DNA from: Psoroptes ovis
Lineage: Eukaryota; Arthropoda; Arachnida; Sarcoptiformes; Psoroptidae
DNA: 64,000 nt
Reading direction: 5' to 3'
Assembly (NCBI GenBank): GCA_002943765.1
Contig: PQWQ01000026.1
Coordinates: 62,001 to 126,000 of the forward strand
Position numbers and translations under genes: made by a program. A model generated the notes under the pieces. It worked only from the letters and a program-made list of their open reading frames with translations. It did no database searches and was not told the origin of the DNA. The first letter of the stretch is position 1. Every line of letters begins with the position of its first letter. Below, piece by piece: positions 1 through 13,200 of this stretch.

Positions 1-448
1 ATATTTTCGAATTTTTCAAAAATCACAACTTCTTTGGCCAACAACAGATGTCGCTCGCGATTAAATTGTTGCGTTTGATTTGGCGAAATTTTCGAAATTT
101 AAAATTCGAGTTTTTTTCGATGCATTATTTCGATCGGAAATCATTTATGCAAATGGAAAAAAATATTAAGAAAACATCAAAAATAATAGCCCCAGTTTGG
201 CATATTTAAAGGTAAACAAACAATTTCATATGTCTTTCTTTCAAGATGCTTTCGACTTTTCCGCGTTGATTTCCGCGTTGATCTTCTTAAATCATTTCTT
301 GAAGCTTTCAAATCTCTTTTTGAATCTCTCGTTGAATGTAAACAAAACATCGTTCATTTTGCTGGTGTTAATCTTCATTAAACATTTCTAATCCCTTATT
401 TATTATCTGATAAATGATAATTAAATGACGTTGTGTAATCACCTCGAA

Positions 449-667
449 TCAAGCTGTAATGGCGGCAACATTAAAGGTTTGAATCAATGGATTCAGGTAA
501 AATTCACACAGATTTGATTGAATTGAATCGAATTTATCGTTAAATTTTCCAAGATATTCAAATATTAAAAGAGTAAATCTGATCATTTTCGAAGATAGAG
601 AAATTGTGATCATAAATTTTTTGTGTTGAAAGGAGAGAGCTGTCCAAGAAACAGGTTTTATTATCAA
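449..667 (-). CDS. Possible terminal exon of an unidentified minus-strand gene
   Basis: This is a 72-codon open frame ending in TGA at 449. It encodes a mildly hydrophobic segment (motifs such as KKFMITISL and CEFYLNPL). About 45 nt past the stop the minus strand reads AATAAATAAG, a plausible poly(A) signal, which is the main reason for listing it. A possible acceptor (TTTCTTGGACAG) lies inside the frame near 631, and a strong-looking donor (GTAAGT) lies upstream on the minus strand near 783-790, so it could be the last exon of a short spliced gene. I could not join these into a protein with a start codon and do not recognise the family. It may be spurious. Confidence 0.25.
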   Translation of the reverse strand: MIIKPVSWTALSFQHKKFMITISLSSKMIRFTLLIFEYLGKFNDKFDSIQSNLCEFYLNPLIQTFNVAAITA

Positions 668-1015
668 AAGACAATCATATCAAATGGCCAGACAACTGGT
701 TATTTGCCCATTTAATTGTGGTGTTATATTTTAAAGAAATATATGTAAGAAATTTATGCCTTTTCTCCACACAATCACTTACCTACTGACCCAATTTCAC
801 TAATGGTAAAACATCATTTTCATTCATTGGTCCCTTTAGCCTTTTTCTTTGAAAATTTTCTTAGAACAAAAATTTTTTCGAAGTGTTTCAAAAATTCAAG
901 TATTTCATTCATTTTTATTCGAATTGTTTATTTAGTTAGGTAGTTTTTCAATCGATTAATTAATTAATTAATTCATAATTGTAATTAATCAATCAATCAA
1001 TCAATCATCAAATCA

Positions 1016-2412
1016 ATGATTTCGACAATTTTCAAGTCAATTTCAGCCAAATTTTGGGCAGACAAATCATCGAAATGTATGATTCGATTTCGAAATCTAT
1101 GTTCATCATCATCATCATTTGCCACGTCGATTCGACATCAAAAACATGATCATGATTTAAAATTAATGCCAAACAACAACAACAACCAAGCTATAAGATT
1201 AAATGAAATTCTTTCGAATTCAAAACAAATTCTATCATCTGAATCATCATCATCGTTATCGGCAAAACAAAATGATCAACCAAACTTGCAGAATTTAATC
1301 GCTGAAGAAGTTATGATCATAACACATATATTGAAAAAATTGGTCGGTACCAATTATTCATTGGCCGAAATACAAAAGTAAGTCCATGTTTTGTTGATTT
1401 CAAATTGAATTTGAAACATTTATGAAATATTTCTCTCATTAGACTTTATGAAAATGAATCTTCATCCGATCATTTTATGCGTGGTTTGATTGTTTTGCTG
1501 ATATCGAAAGCAGCCGAATCATCGGCAACAAATAACGCATCGACCAGTTCAGATATTTCAAAAATACAATGGCGTTTAGCTAAAATTATTGAAATGATAC
1601 ATATGGCTGTCGTTATTCATCAACGTATACGTAATGTTCAATTTGAAACATTAGATTCCGGATCAATCGAAACACAAGTAAATTTGAGTAATAAAATTTC
1701 AGTACTTTATGGTGATTTTTTATGGGCAAAAGCATGGAAAGAATTGGCCGATATGAATGATTTAGAAGTAATCGATATGATGGTATCCGTATTGTTGAAT
1801 AATTCGATTGGACAATTTCTATCTGAAATCGAATCAATTGATTTACATTCAAAAATGAATATTGATTATTGGACTAAGAAAAATTTCTTACAAAATGCAT
1901 GCCTTACTGCATTCGGTTGTCGTTCAACATTGAAATTAGTCGGTATTAATGAACAATTACAAAGCGAAGCATATGATTTTGGTAAAAATTTCGGTTTCTT
2001 CAATCAAGCATATCGTGAAATTGAATGGTTCAATGCTGGCAACGACGCACAAGAATCAATCGATGATTATCCATTGAACATTTGTTCATTACCAATAATT
2101 ATGGAAATGAACAACAGCAACAACAATCAACAAACATCAAACATTAGATCATTGATTGATCGAATAATCAAACGAAATACATTAAAACTGTATAAATACA
2201 AACAGAGAAATCAAAATGATGATGATGAATTCGATAATGAACAACAAGAATTAATTGAAAATATACGAAACGGTAGCTCAATTCAACAATCATTACAAAT
2301 ATTAAATGAATTTCGTGAGAAATCATTGAAAAATTTATCAAAATTTCCTGAATCTATTGCAAAATTACAATTGAAAATTATATTAGAAACTATGGAACCA
2401 ATAATTGTATAA
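1016..2412 (+). CDS. PDSS2: Decaprenyl-diphosphate synthase subunit 2-like (PDSS2/DLP1)
   Basis: Two exons, 1016..1377 and 1443..2412, give 443 aa. The 65-nt intron has GTAAGT and TTAG ends, and the split lysine codon reads through in frame. The protein is a trans-isoprenyl diphosphate synthase homologue: the helix with VVIHQRIRNVQ stands where catalytic subunits carry the first DDxxD motif, followed by ISVLYGDFLWAKAWKEL and FGCRSTLKLVG. Loss of the aspartate-rich motif is typical of the non-catalytic partner subunit, which pairs with PDSS1 in mitochondria to make the ubiquinone side chain. The first ~45 residues are basic and serine-rich, compatible with a mitochondrial targeting peptide. 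An Asn-rich insert sits near residue 225. Family assignment is firm; the subunit-2 label rests on the missing motif. Confidence 0.85.
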
Positions 2413-2853
2413 TTGAAATTAATGTTTTATTCCATTATTATTTCATTTTATTATTTCTATGAATAATCAAATACTACTGGTGATGGTCATACATTGAATA
2501 ATACAACAACAACGAACAACATCGGCCCATAATTTGACCAAAAAAAAACATCAACCAACAACCTCATAATCATCAAATCAGTAATCATCGACCGAAGTAA
2601 ACAAACAAACAATTTATTTAAAACATCTCAACCTAATAATACTACTGATGTACCGAAGGTTTCCACACCACGTACACACACGTGAAAATACAAATTCCAA
2701 GATTTATTACCGCAACAAAAAAAACGTACCCGTAAAATCATCAGGGGACTGGCTGTCATGGAACAGCAGCAGCACTGATGTTACTGATTGATGTGTATCC
2801 GTGTGCTGGTGTTTCTCGATGGATTTTTTTTTCAATTTTTGGCCTCGAAAATA

Positions 2854-2934
2854 TTAGGTTGTCGGGAAAGTTTTGGCCGATTTTCCAATCATTTTTTCAC
2901 GATATAATCGGCAAAAATTTTTCGGACAATCTAA
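2854..2934. repeat. Palindromic mariner-like MITE, copy 1
   Basis: An 81-bp near-perfect inverted repeat, flanked by TA on both sides (2852-2853 and 2935-2936), as expected for mariner/Tc1 target duplication. The left end begins TTAGGTTGTCGGGAAAG; the reverse complement of the right end begins TTAGATTGTCCGAAAAA. The two arms nearly meet, so the element could fold into one hairpin. It has no coding capacity. It shares the ATAATCGGCAAAAA inner block with copy 2. Confidence 0.75.
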
Positions 2935-3156
2935 TAATTGAAGACCATAATAATAATAATAATTCAATCAAAAATCAATTTTAAATGTAATTTTCAATTA
3001 TCAAAAAATTGAAATTTAAAAAAAATTAATTTTGAAATTTTTTAAAAATTATTTTCTCCTATTGTAATTTGATTGATCGAAATTTTTTCAAAAAAAAATT
3101 TCAAAATTTTCAAAATCAATCAAATAATCCAAATGATTTTCTATGGACACGAATTA

Positions 3157-3236
3157 TTAGGTTGTCCGATAAATTCTTGCCGATTTTCTCATTATTCCCT
3201 ACGAAATAATCGGCAAAAACTTTTCGAACAACCTAA
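3157..3236. repeat. Palindromic mariner-like MITE, copy 2
   Basis: An 80-bp inverted repeat starting TTAGGTTGTCCGATAAA and ending TTTTCGAACAACCTAA, with TA on the left (3155-3156). The right flank reads ATA, so the duplication is imperfect or has mutated. It lies about 220 bp from copy 1 in the same orientation and shares its inner sequence, so the two form one subfamily. Confidence 0.72.
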
Positions 3237-5326
3237 ATATTTTGGAAAAAATTATTTTCTTCATTTTGATTCAATCACAAAAACATTATTATTATCATCA
3301 TCTATTCGGCCCACTTAATTTGTCCCAAGTGGTTCATCCATCGAATTCATTGAATTGAATTCAATGAAAATTCATTCAATGTGCTCGGACAATTGCTTTG
3401 GTTATCATTGAATTTTTAATAATGTTATTTTCTTCTGCTTTAAAACTATTTCACTGATCATGATGCAGCGTGTTTCTCGCGGTTTATTACACCTGTCAAA
3501 CATTATTTAATGGTTGGTGGCTTTTTTTGGCTGTGGTTTTAAGTGATAGTGGTCGGCTACCGATTTGAAATGAAAATTTTTCTAATTGAAAATAATGATA
3601 AAAATTGTCATTTGTCACGCAATTGATTCTAGTTGTTGAAGATTCACTTTTCTTCTTCTTCTTCATTTGGTTTCCTGCAGATGTTTTGACCATTTTGGCC
3701 GACTGATTCTTGGTGTAACTTCAAATTTTAGATGAGAATTTCATAGGAATCAATGAATTATCAGTGTAATCATCGCAAAACTAACTGTATTAAATTTAAC
3801 CCGATATTCTTAGTGGATCAAATCAAGCACACGAATTTAGTCACACGACCAAAAAAAAAAAAAAAAAAAAATACACAAGAAGCGTGAGAAAAACCAGATC
3901 TACAATTGGACCGTAGGCCCAAAAAAAAAAAACATCGAAAAACCCAAATACACAGTTACAAATGGGCATTTTATAAACATCTATCGACCTTAGTCGGGTC
4001 TCACGCGCGCGTACAATATGAGTGAACAATGTGTGTATTGGTGTGAGAGAGACACAGAGACAAGCATAGAGTCCCAAACGTGTGATCGCGATTTCGCGAC
4101 GGGCATAAAACCCTGAACCTTTTGAAAAAAAAAAAATCAAATCAATTCAATGGGAACAGTGAAAATGTCATTTTCCCACTGATGGTTGTGTATATGATGT
4201 GTGTGATGTATTAATTCACGATGCATAATCAAATAATAACTTGTTTGATTGATTTATTTATTTGAATCTAACCAATAGAAATGAATTGAATTTTTTTAAA
4301 TAAACACACATATTTCACACCTGTATAATATTTCAATGCAGGTATAATACAGGCAAAAAAATGCAATCAATTCTATGAATTAACATGTCATTTGTCGCGT
4401 GTCACAAGTCATTAGTAATTAATGAAAAATTTAAATAATTAAGAATTACTAAATTAATTAATTAATCCGATCGAATAGGATGGACAAACATATTTTTTGA
4501 CAACACCTATGGGCGAAGGGAATGAATCAAAATTTTTATCCAATTAAAAATTCAAAGATAAGAATAAAATCTTTAAATTTTCTTCGATTGGACAGATGAT
4601 CAAATGTGTTGTTGGTCGATTAGAAATAAAAGATTCAAGGGTAATTCATTCGATGAACCAAGAATTCAAAAAACTTTTAAGTCCAATAATTTGAAATCCA
4701 ATAATTTTAAATAGATCAAATAATGGAAAATATTTGTTTCCCACGATTCCGTAGAAAAATTTATCAAAAGTGTTGTGTACAAATATTAAATGAAAACATT
4801 TCACATTGAAAATGTGAAGAATTTTTCGACAATATTTGATATTCAAAAATTGGAAAAAATTTGAATCGTGGGAAACTAAGGGCGGTCTCAATTCGGCCGA
4901 CCAAGGCTTCGCCCATTCAGTACTTTGAATGCTTTGAAAATTTAAAAATTTGCTCCACCTTTTTGCAATATTAATGTGTACAATATTTGCACGTACTTAG
5001 AGCTTCATATGATGCTGAACGCGTGCCAATATTCATTCAATAATACATACATGAATCAATCGTAAGTAAGCAAAATGGTAGTGTAAGCGTGCCATACCAT
5101 TCATTCATTGAATTAATAAATGGCTTGTGATAAATGATGATAAACGTGCCATAAAGTACATACACAGACACAAGGACACGCGAAAGAATTTCAATTTTCA
5201 ATTTTTTTGGAAATCGAAAAATGTATTTTCATTTGATCAAGTGACTTGCATACGTTCGGTCACGTGTTTGGTGTTCATTCATAATTCGGACTTGGAATTT
5301 TTTTTTCGCTCGGCATTCTTGGAGAT

Positions 5327-8300
5327 ATGTATTCACAGCCACAACATTACGGACATCATAACCATCATCATCATCCATTAACAATGATGGCCATGGCATC
5401 AAGCCAACAACATTATAGCAATTCAAACAATAATTACAATTATAATTCGACGATACCAACATCAACATCTTTCAACAATAATCATTCGATGATGAACGAT
5501 TCCGAACCTTTAACTTATACTACATTGACAACACCAGTATCATCATCATCATCATCATCATCATCGACAACATCTTTACATCAACCACTACCGACAACAA
5601 TATCTTCAGAAATAAAACATAATGTTCCAGGATCGAACATTGGTGGTGGTACTGCTGTTGTTGGTGATGATTCAATGGCAACAACAACAACAACAACATC
5701 GACTGATGATGAATTGGACACAACAAGCCATACTAGCAGCCATAAGAGGTAAGCATTCGGGTAAAATATTCGTTCCCTTAAAATGATCCGCCCATGTTTT
5801 CGAATGGTTTGGAATAAGAAAAAACCAAACAAAATATAGCACGTGATTTGTTTCTTTGAAATTTTTGAAATACGAACATTTATTTAGCCAAAAGGAAATC
5901 TTGAATCCAGAATAAACACAGTGAAAACACATTTATACAAATAACATACACGCACACACATTGACTAACTAACGTGAGTTCGCATGTTGCAGGTCTCGTG
6001 TCCAGTCTTGCGTCCGAACAGTTGCCATTGCTTAGATAAAGGTCTTGGATCATGTTGTGTGTTGGTGTGTGTGTGTCGGTGTTTGTTGCTGGCTGCCAAA
6101 AAATGATTATGTTATGATATGATTAAGTCTTAAAGATTGACTTCGAGCTCTCTTCGCTGAAAGCTTTGTGTGTCCGGCCGTGTGTTTGACATACGTGTCA
6201 TCATCATCATCACAATCATCTATAATCATCCATACATACGTACGTGCGTGCATGTGTGATGTGTGTATGACAAATTATTATTTAAATGTGTATTAACAAA
6301 CATAATCATCGGCAGCAGCAGGCGTACCACGTTTCCTTTAAGAAATATTTAATATTTCGATTAATCGATAACTGATGCAAAACACAAATACGTATCATCA
6401 TCAGTGAATTGATCGCGTGTCTATGTGAGTGGGGGCCTTATTGATTATTATTCAAATGATTGCGGTTATAATTATAATTCATGAAACATGTGGCGTAAAA
6501 CGACGACGACAACAACAACAACAAATGTGCATCAACAACAATCGCAACCTCATACACCGACAACACATCTAAATAGTCATAATCAACAACAATCACAGCA
6601 GCAACAGCCACAACAACAGCAACCTCAACATTTAAATCATAATCCACTATTACATCATCAGCCATTATCATCACATCATAATTTACATAATAATATCGGC
6701 GGTAATAATCATTTAAATCTTGCTCATCATGGTGTTATTAATCACCACCATCAACATCATCATCAATCGCTTAATCATACACAAATACAATCACCACAAT
6801 TGACACAACAACAACAACAACAACCTCATCATTCATTTACACAATCGAATGATAAGTTCAGGTCGGTTTTAAATTAACGTTCGAATAGGGCGATTAGCGG
6901 CGTGGGTGGGCGGACATTTATCGAATAAAATGGATAAAATTCAAGATTTTCTTGTCAAAATATGAATTTCTAATTATTTTCTTTTAATTTTTCTAAATAG
7001 TATTCCAATGAACGATGCTAACAATTTGGACAGCAATTGTCATTTGATGAGCCGTAAAAAACGACGTGGTGTAAGTTTAGCCATTGATTATTTGAAGAAA
7101 TAATTCTTTTAATTGATTTTCAACAACAATCAGATGATTGAAAAACGTCGCCGTGATCGTATCAATAATTCTTTGCATGAATTGAAACGACTAGTACCGG
7201 CTGCATTCGAAAAACAAGGATCAGCTAAATTGGAAAAAGCTGAAATATTACAAATGACCGTCGATCATTTGCGTATGCTTCATTCGAAAGGTTTCGATGC
7301 ATTTTCATTTGATCCACATAAATTTGCTACCGATTATCATATAATTGGTTTTCGTGAATGTGCAGCCGAAATCGCTAGATATTTAGTCGTACATGAAGGC
7401 CTTGATTTTCAAGACCCATTACGACTACGTTTGATTAGTCATTTACAATGTTATGCAGCACAACGTGAAATTAGTTTGAAATCGAATACCGGATGGAATC
7501 CTAGCTTGTTTACCACACCAATGAATTCGAATAACACTAATACAACATCAACATCATCAACGACAACATCGGCAACAACAATTACAACAAGTTCAACAAG
7601 TAATTCAGTATCGAATTCCAATAACAATAACCCTTTACAAACATCATCGTCATCATCATCTTCATCATCTACGGTGTCATCGAATGCTACGACAAGTACA
7701 CATTCAACAAATTGTACGAATGATACGAATTCGAATCCTTATAAAAATTTAAAATCTGATGCATCATCGAATCATCATGATCATCATTATGGTGGCACAA
7801 ATACTGGCTATTATGTGCCACCGCCACCACCACCACCACCCTCACATCATCATCATCATCATAATCATCATCAATATGATAAAATTGATCAATTAAATAA
7901 TGGTATTAATTCATCAACCATTACGTGTAACACGGCAAACAATAATGTTGTTAACAATAACAATAACATCATTAGTAATAACAATACAATGACAATTAAA
8001 TCACAAATGTCACCAGTGTCATTTACATCATTAAATTATTCAACAACAACATCATCATCAACAGCATCAGCAGCAGCCACAACAACAAATTCTTATTCAT
8101 ATTCATATCCTACAGCTGCTGCTGCTGCTGCAGCTATGGGTGGAACATATTTTCCGCCAACAGCAGCCGCAGCAGCTGCTGCAGCTAGTTATATGATGAT
8201 GCCTAGTGCTGCTGCTGCTGTTGCTGTATCACCATCAACAATGGTCACATCCGGTATTGTGGCCACAAATCAACATCATTATCATCATCATCATCAACAA

Positions 8301-8405
8301 TTGCAGCAACCGAACAATTCGAATGGACAAACAACAACAAATAATGATAATAATGTTAATTCGGTAAAACATTATCGACCATGGGGTACCGAATTAGCAT
8401 ATTGA
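5327..8405 (+). CDS. Hey: Hairy/E(spl)-related bHLH repressor with YRPW motif (Hey)
   Basis: The proposed CDS joins 5327..5748, 7001..7070 and 7134..8405 (587 aa); phases agree at both junctions. Exon 2 ends with the basic region SRKKRRG, and exon 3 continues MIEKRRRDRINNSLHELKRL. The glycine at 164, where Hairy/E(spl) proteins have proline, is diagnostic of Hey. The bHLH spans about 160-215 and the Orange domain about 232-276 (GFRECAAEIARYL). The C-terminus carries YRPW at 578-581 followed by TELAY, the family tail. Between them lie long Ser/Thr, Asn, His, Pro and Ala runs, making the protein longer than usual for Hey. It should be a nuclear DNA-binding repressor, a Notch effector in many animals. 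The first exon is the least certain part: it is low-complexity, and an alternative first exon exists at 6488. The first intron is 1252 nt, far larger than other introns here. Confidence 0.9.
6488..6861 (+). CDS. Possible alternative first exon of Hey
   Basis: An open frame begins with ATG at 6488 (MWRKTTTT) directly after an in-frame TGA, so it can only be a first exon. It runs through a Gln/His/Asn-rich stretch. A GT at 6862 (TTCAG/GTCGGT) would leave reading phase 2, the same phase as the exon ending at 5748, so both can splice to the exon at 7001 and keep the bHLH in frame. The donor is weak and the composition is simple-sequence, so this may be UTR or intron rather than coding. Confidence 0.35.
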
Positions 8406-8577
8406 AATTAATTCATTTGATTCAGATTAAAATGCTCAAAAACTAGTCAAATTTTTATTTTTCTAAAGCAAAGATGTCTTAATTATTTTTATAAAAATAT
8501 TTTTCAATGCTATTTTTGATATGTTTGATTTATCATAAATATATTTTTGTAATAAAAAAAAAATTTTCAAAAAAAAA

Positions 8578-8599
8578 TTCGCAGTCGTCCTTTATGAAC
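8578..8599. repeat. Short dispersed repeat (copy A)
   Basis: The core TTCGCAGTCGTCC plus TTTATGAAC, preceded by an A run, recurs at 54076-54097 with one base changed (T to A). Similarity extends weakly on both sides (TTTTCAAAAAA before, CAATGTT or AAATGTT after). This copy lies about 100 bp before the SURF6 start codon. Its origin is unknown. Confidence 0.4.
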
Positions 8600-8698
8600 G
8601 GCTCACAAATGTTTGTTGACATTTTTTTTTTTGGCGAAAAAAACGCGTGCAAATATTTTTTTAAAAATTTTTTGATTTTAATTTTTTTGGACAACAAA

Positions 8699-9726
8699 AT
8701 GTCACCAACTTGTGATACATCGACCATTACTTCTCGAATATTAATGGATGAAATTCAAGAATTAGATCAATATTTTGAAAATTTAATCAATAAAATTCCA
8801 GCAAAAATTTTTTATAATAAAAATGAAGAAATCATTCAAACAATTGAGAATAAAAAACGTAAAAAATTTGAAGATTCAAATAACCTAAAAAATGAATTAT
8901 CAAATAAAACAAAAAATAAACGTCTGAAATTAGATCCAACCAGTCATCAAACAGTATCGGATGTTGCAAAAGAATTCACCGCCGAACCAAAAGAAACGAA
9001 TGGAAAAATGAATGATTTAAGAAAAAAATTAGCAAAACGTATCAGTGAACTTCGTGAATCTAGAATGGGTAAAAAGCATAAATCATGTTCGAATAATGTT
9101 CAACAATCAACCAAAGAAAAAGAAGAACCAACAAATGAAACGATGGATGAAGACATGAAAAATATGCCGAAAATTTTCAACAAACAAGGTAAGTGACTTG
9201 TCAATGACATTTTCAAACCAAATTCAATTCATTTTTCCTTCATTTTACAGGAGATTTAGTATTCTCCAAATTTGATCTTACCTCACAAATCGATTTAGCT
9301 GCTCAACGTGAAATGGAAAAGTTGAAGGTTAAAAAGAAACAAAAACAAAAAAATAAACAATCACTTAAAGGGCTATTGGTGAAAGCGAAAAAAACCGAAG
9401 CCAAACTTGATGAGCTGAAACAAACCGATTCGAAAGCTGCTGAACAAATTAAAAAAGAAAAAATATGGCAAACAGTATTGGAAAAATCTGAAGGCAATAA
9501 AGTACGTGATGATCCCCGATTGTTGCAAAAATCGTTGAAAAAACAGGAAAAGAAAAAATCAAAAAGTGCAAAACTATGGAAAGAACGTAAAGATGCCGTA
9601 CAAAAACAACAACAACATCAACAAGAACGACGACAACGTATGATCGATGAGCGGAAAACAAAACGAAAAGAACGACGATTGAAAAGACGTCAGAAAAAAT
9701 TGAAACTTAAGAATAAAAATCAATAA
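8699..9726 (+). CDS. SURF6: Surfeit locus protein 6 homologue (SURF6/Rrp14)
   Basis: Exons 8699..9188 and 9251..9726 encode 321 aa. The 62-nt intron splits a glycine codon and restores the frame. The C-terminal half is the SURF6 domain: FSKFDLTSQ just after the intron, then KGLLVKAKKTEAKLDELK, KIWQTVLEKSEGNKVRDDPRLLQKSLKK and a final run of Lys/Arg-rich helices. The N-terminal half is basic and unstructured. SURF6 is a nucleolar nucleic-acid-binding protein of large-subunit ribosome assembly. The ATG at 8699 is chosen because earlier in-frame sequence is AT-rich and has no family similarity. The stop lies 31 bp from the stop of convergent DPM2. Confidence 0.88.
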
Positions 9727-9757
9727 AGGAATTTATTTTAATTTTTAATGATAAAAA

Positions 9758-10042
9758 TCATTGCCTACTGTTCATTTTTGTTGTTGTTTCGGTTGATGAT
9801 GATGAATTGTATAATTTCAAAATTGAATATATAACCATAATCATAATTATCAAGGTGATAATTGAAACAGGTATGCCGAGTAGCAGATGAAATGATATTT
9901 TTGATGGAAAAAATTCCGCAACAAAATGATTTTGATCTAATAATGGTACGAGAATGATCCAAAGGCTATAATAGATAAGTATTGAAGATGTGATGAACAA
10001 GATTGTAATGCCAAGTGGACGATCACAACCAGCTAAAATCAT
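9758..10042 (-). CDS. DPM2: Dolichol-phosphate mannosyltransferase regulatory subunit (DPM2)
   Basis: A single-exon frame of 94 aa starting at the ATG at 10042; the frame is open a little further upstream but only with a TTG. Two hydrophobic segments, about residues 11-30 and 50-75, flank the loop YYSLWIILVPLLDQNHFV, which matches the DPM2 hallmark between its two membrane helices. DPM2 is an ER membrane protein that stabilises the DPM1/DPM3 enzyme making dolichol-phosphate-mannose. Length fits the family (about 80-90 aa); a short Ser/Thr/Asn tail is added. It converges on SURF6. Confidence 0.82.
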   Translation of the reverse strand: MILAGCDRPLGITILFITSSILIYYSLWIILVPLLDQNHFVAEFFPSKISFHLLLGIPVSIITLIIMIMVIYSILKLYNSSSSTETTTKMNSRQ

Positions 10043-10207
10043 TTTGACGTTTTTTTCAATTTTCAACTTGTCGTTTAAGATTTAAGACTTATGATGACTA
10101 AGAGATACATTTGCATGGCTTGTCATTTTCTCATTTTTCAATGAGCAAATTTATGCTAAAATGTGCTGCAATCTGTGTGTTTAAACTAAAAATTTCTTGA
10201 TTTAAAT

Positions 10208-13200
10208 TTAATCAAACTTTGAACTATGATAATTCAGCAAATAATGTTTCAGTTGAACATTAGCTGACATTTCAATTGATCGTAATAATTTTTCATATTG
10301 AAGTTTTAGCTTCATCGAATCATAGTTGCCATTTTCATTTTCTTGAAATTTATGCTTTAAAAGTGCATCATTAGCCAACAGCGAATGATGTAAATGATGA
10401 ACAAGTATACGACATAGCACTGAATTTTGATAATTTTCAATAAATTGTGAACAACATTCAGATAATAGTGTTTTAAGATATATTTCTAATATTTCCAGAT
10501 TTGTTTCAATCGGATACAACAGTGAATCGATCGATATAAGTAGCTAAAGTTGATGGAAGAAAAAATGAACATTTAAAATTTTCTATTTCAAAAAATATGG
10601 TTGAAACATACCTGATCAAGTTTAAAATTGAAAATTTTCGATGAAAATGAATATTCGGATAAGAAATGGCAGCGAAAATATGATGAACAACACGTTCGAA
10701 AATAAACAAAAAGATAATTACAAAATATTTGATTAAAATATGATGAATTTATGAATTGATCAACAAATTTATTGAATAAATCAATGATTGTCATGCCAAA
10801 AATAGCGGGTAAAACATCATCTTTTGTACATTTGATCATTGAGCCATCAACATCATTGTTGTTGTTGATTAATTTCAACAAAAATCGTCTTAATATTTGA
10901 TCAATGTTTTCGTTGAAAAAATAATCTTCATTCACTAAGAATATCAAACATAATATTTCAAACATTTGTGTTTTTGTCGACAGAATTTTTCCATAAAAAT
11001 ATTTGGAATAATTTTCTTCCAAATATTCGATGAATGATAGGAATGTAATCAATTCATTCAGCTCAATCATTGAAAATGATTCATCAGAATCTTGTTTTGA
11101 TAATCTTCGAACTTGTTGCAATAATGGATCAAATATCCAATAGTTATGATTGTATTTGGAATAATTATCATATAACTTTTGAACATCTTTTAAATTAAAA
11201 TTTGAATTATTATAAAATTTTTCATTAAATAAACATTTTTGTAGCAATTTTTGCCGAATTTCATTATCATTCATAATATTGATCATCAATGAAAAATTCA
11301 TAATTGCATGCAATATTTTTCTATTCTTATCCAAGCTCAAATCGATAGTTTCAATCGTAACCAAACATGCTTGTGCAATGATATTGATTTCGATTAGATC
11401 GAATATATTCGATGAAATATCATTATTTTCATTATTGAATAAATTATTGACAACCATTTCAATGTAATTGAATAATGAATCAAATGTTTTTGATGATAAT
11501 TTTTCATTTAAAATTTTCGACTCGACTATTGATGCAATACGTATTAAACTTTGTAGTAAAAATATTGATGAATCGCTACGAAACAATGGTACACTATCGA
11601 AGCCTCGAAGATAGATTGAACCATATGATGGAAGATTGCTTGAATCACGAACATGACCACATGTATTCAGTTTTTGTGTATTTGAATTTTTCATACATGA
11701 TTCGATTAATTTTCGCACAAATCTTTCATTATTTCCAAGCAATTTTTCTATAGCTATTCGTATTAATCGGTCTTTATCAATTTTCAAATGTTTCAATATA
11801 AATTCAATCATAACCAATATGCATAGACAACAATCGAAATTCGGTACAATGGCTTCATTATGTATGATCGCGAACCATTTCATGGTGATATTGAATAAAT
11901 CAAAACAATATTGATCGACATAATCATCTGGACAATCCAGAATTTCATGATACATTTTGATTAATAAAATGACACATGACATAAATTGAAAATCAAATGT
12001 CATTGATAATGATGATTCAACTGGTTGCAATCGGTGACAATAATTTAATATTTTCATTAAAAATGGAAACATTTCACCGAAATTCTTTGATAATTTTGTC
12101 ATTAAATTATGCTGTCGAAATTGACAATCATGATTATAATTGAAAGATAATAATTTAATCCACAAACGTAATGATTCAATACTGACTAATGGTATATTTT
12201 TCTTGAAATTATCAGTGGTTAATTCGATATAATCTTCGGGTACAAGCAAAAATGCGTGATTGATCATATCGATTATATCTATTTGATCTAAACGATCGAA
12301 TAATTTACGTAATAATGAAAGTTTTGAATTTTGAATCGAGCTAATACAACAGCGAAGTAGCTTAAATATTTTCATTATCAATACACTGTTCATAGCTGAA
12401 TGTGGTTGTTGTTTGTTATGATTTAAATTCAAAACAATAGCATCAATCAAATTTTTACAATTGATTATGCTGGCTGATGCTTCAGATGAATGTCGTGCAA
12501 TCCTGATCAATATATCCAAGATGTTTTCATGAAATGGTGCATCGTCTGCGTTACATGATAATTGATTATTCATCAGGTATGCTAAACGCTGTAATATTGA
12601 TGTACGATTCAATAGACAATCGATGACATCATTGGCAAGTAATTGTTGATCAGTGAGTGAATCATTTTGATCTTCATTGTCTTTATCATTATTTGCATTT
12701 ATTTTCGGTTTCAAATTCAAATCAATACGATGTCCGTGATCGAGATAATCTTCGAATATAATATAACCACGATCCAAAAATAATTCATCATAAATTGTAT
12801 TACATATTAATGCTTTCATTGTTTGTATGGATTGTTTCCAAACAGTATCCGAAGTTTCATCTAAACACATTCGTGTGATCAATATTAATTGTGATTCTTT
12901 CAACAAATATTCAATCAAATTCATATTGAAACAAGAATCATAGAAACCTTGATATGCTTTGATGATGATTTTTTCAAACACTTTTAATGCAATCAATTTT
13001 TGTGATGGAAATTTACTTTGCAGATACATAAATAATTCATTGATTGTATAACCAGCACGTTCTGGTTCATCACCATGATGATGTAAACCTTGATGTATTG
13101 TATCAATGTTTGTTTCATTGTTTTCATCTAAATCCATCAATAGTCCGCCTTCGAAATCGAATCGAGCATCTAATGACGATGATTCAGATTTGCTATTTGG

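Larger units (their letters stand above)
2413..5326. other. Intergenic region, 2.9 kb
   Basis: No convincing gene is seen between PDSS2 and Hey. The stretch holds two MITE-like palindromes (listed separately), long A runs near 3850 and 3921, and AT-rich simple sequence. The open frames here are short, have poor starts and carry no recognisable motif. The part nearest 5327 presumably holds the Hey promoter and 5' UTR, but I see no specific site. Confidence 0.6.

Noticed and set aside
3841..4140. A 99-codon minus-strand frame with hydrophobic stretches
   Set aside because: It runs through long A/T homopolymers, has no recognisable motif and no neighbouring exon; it looks like chance coding in low-complexity DNA.
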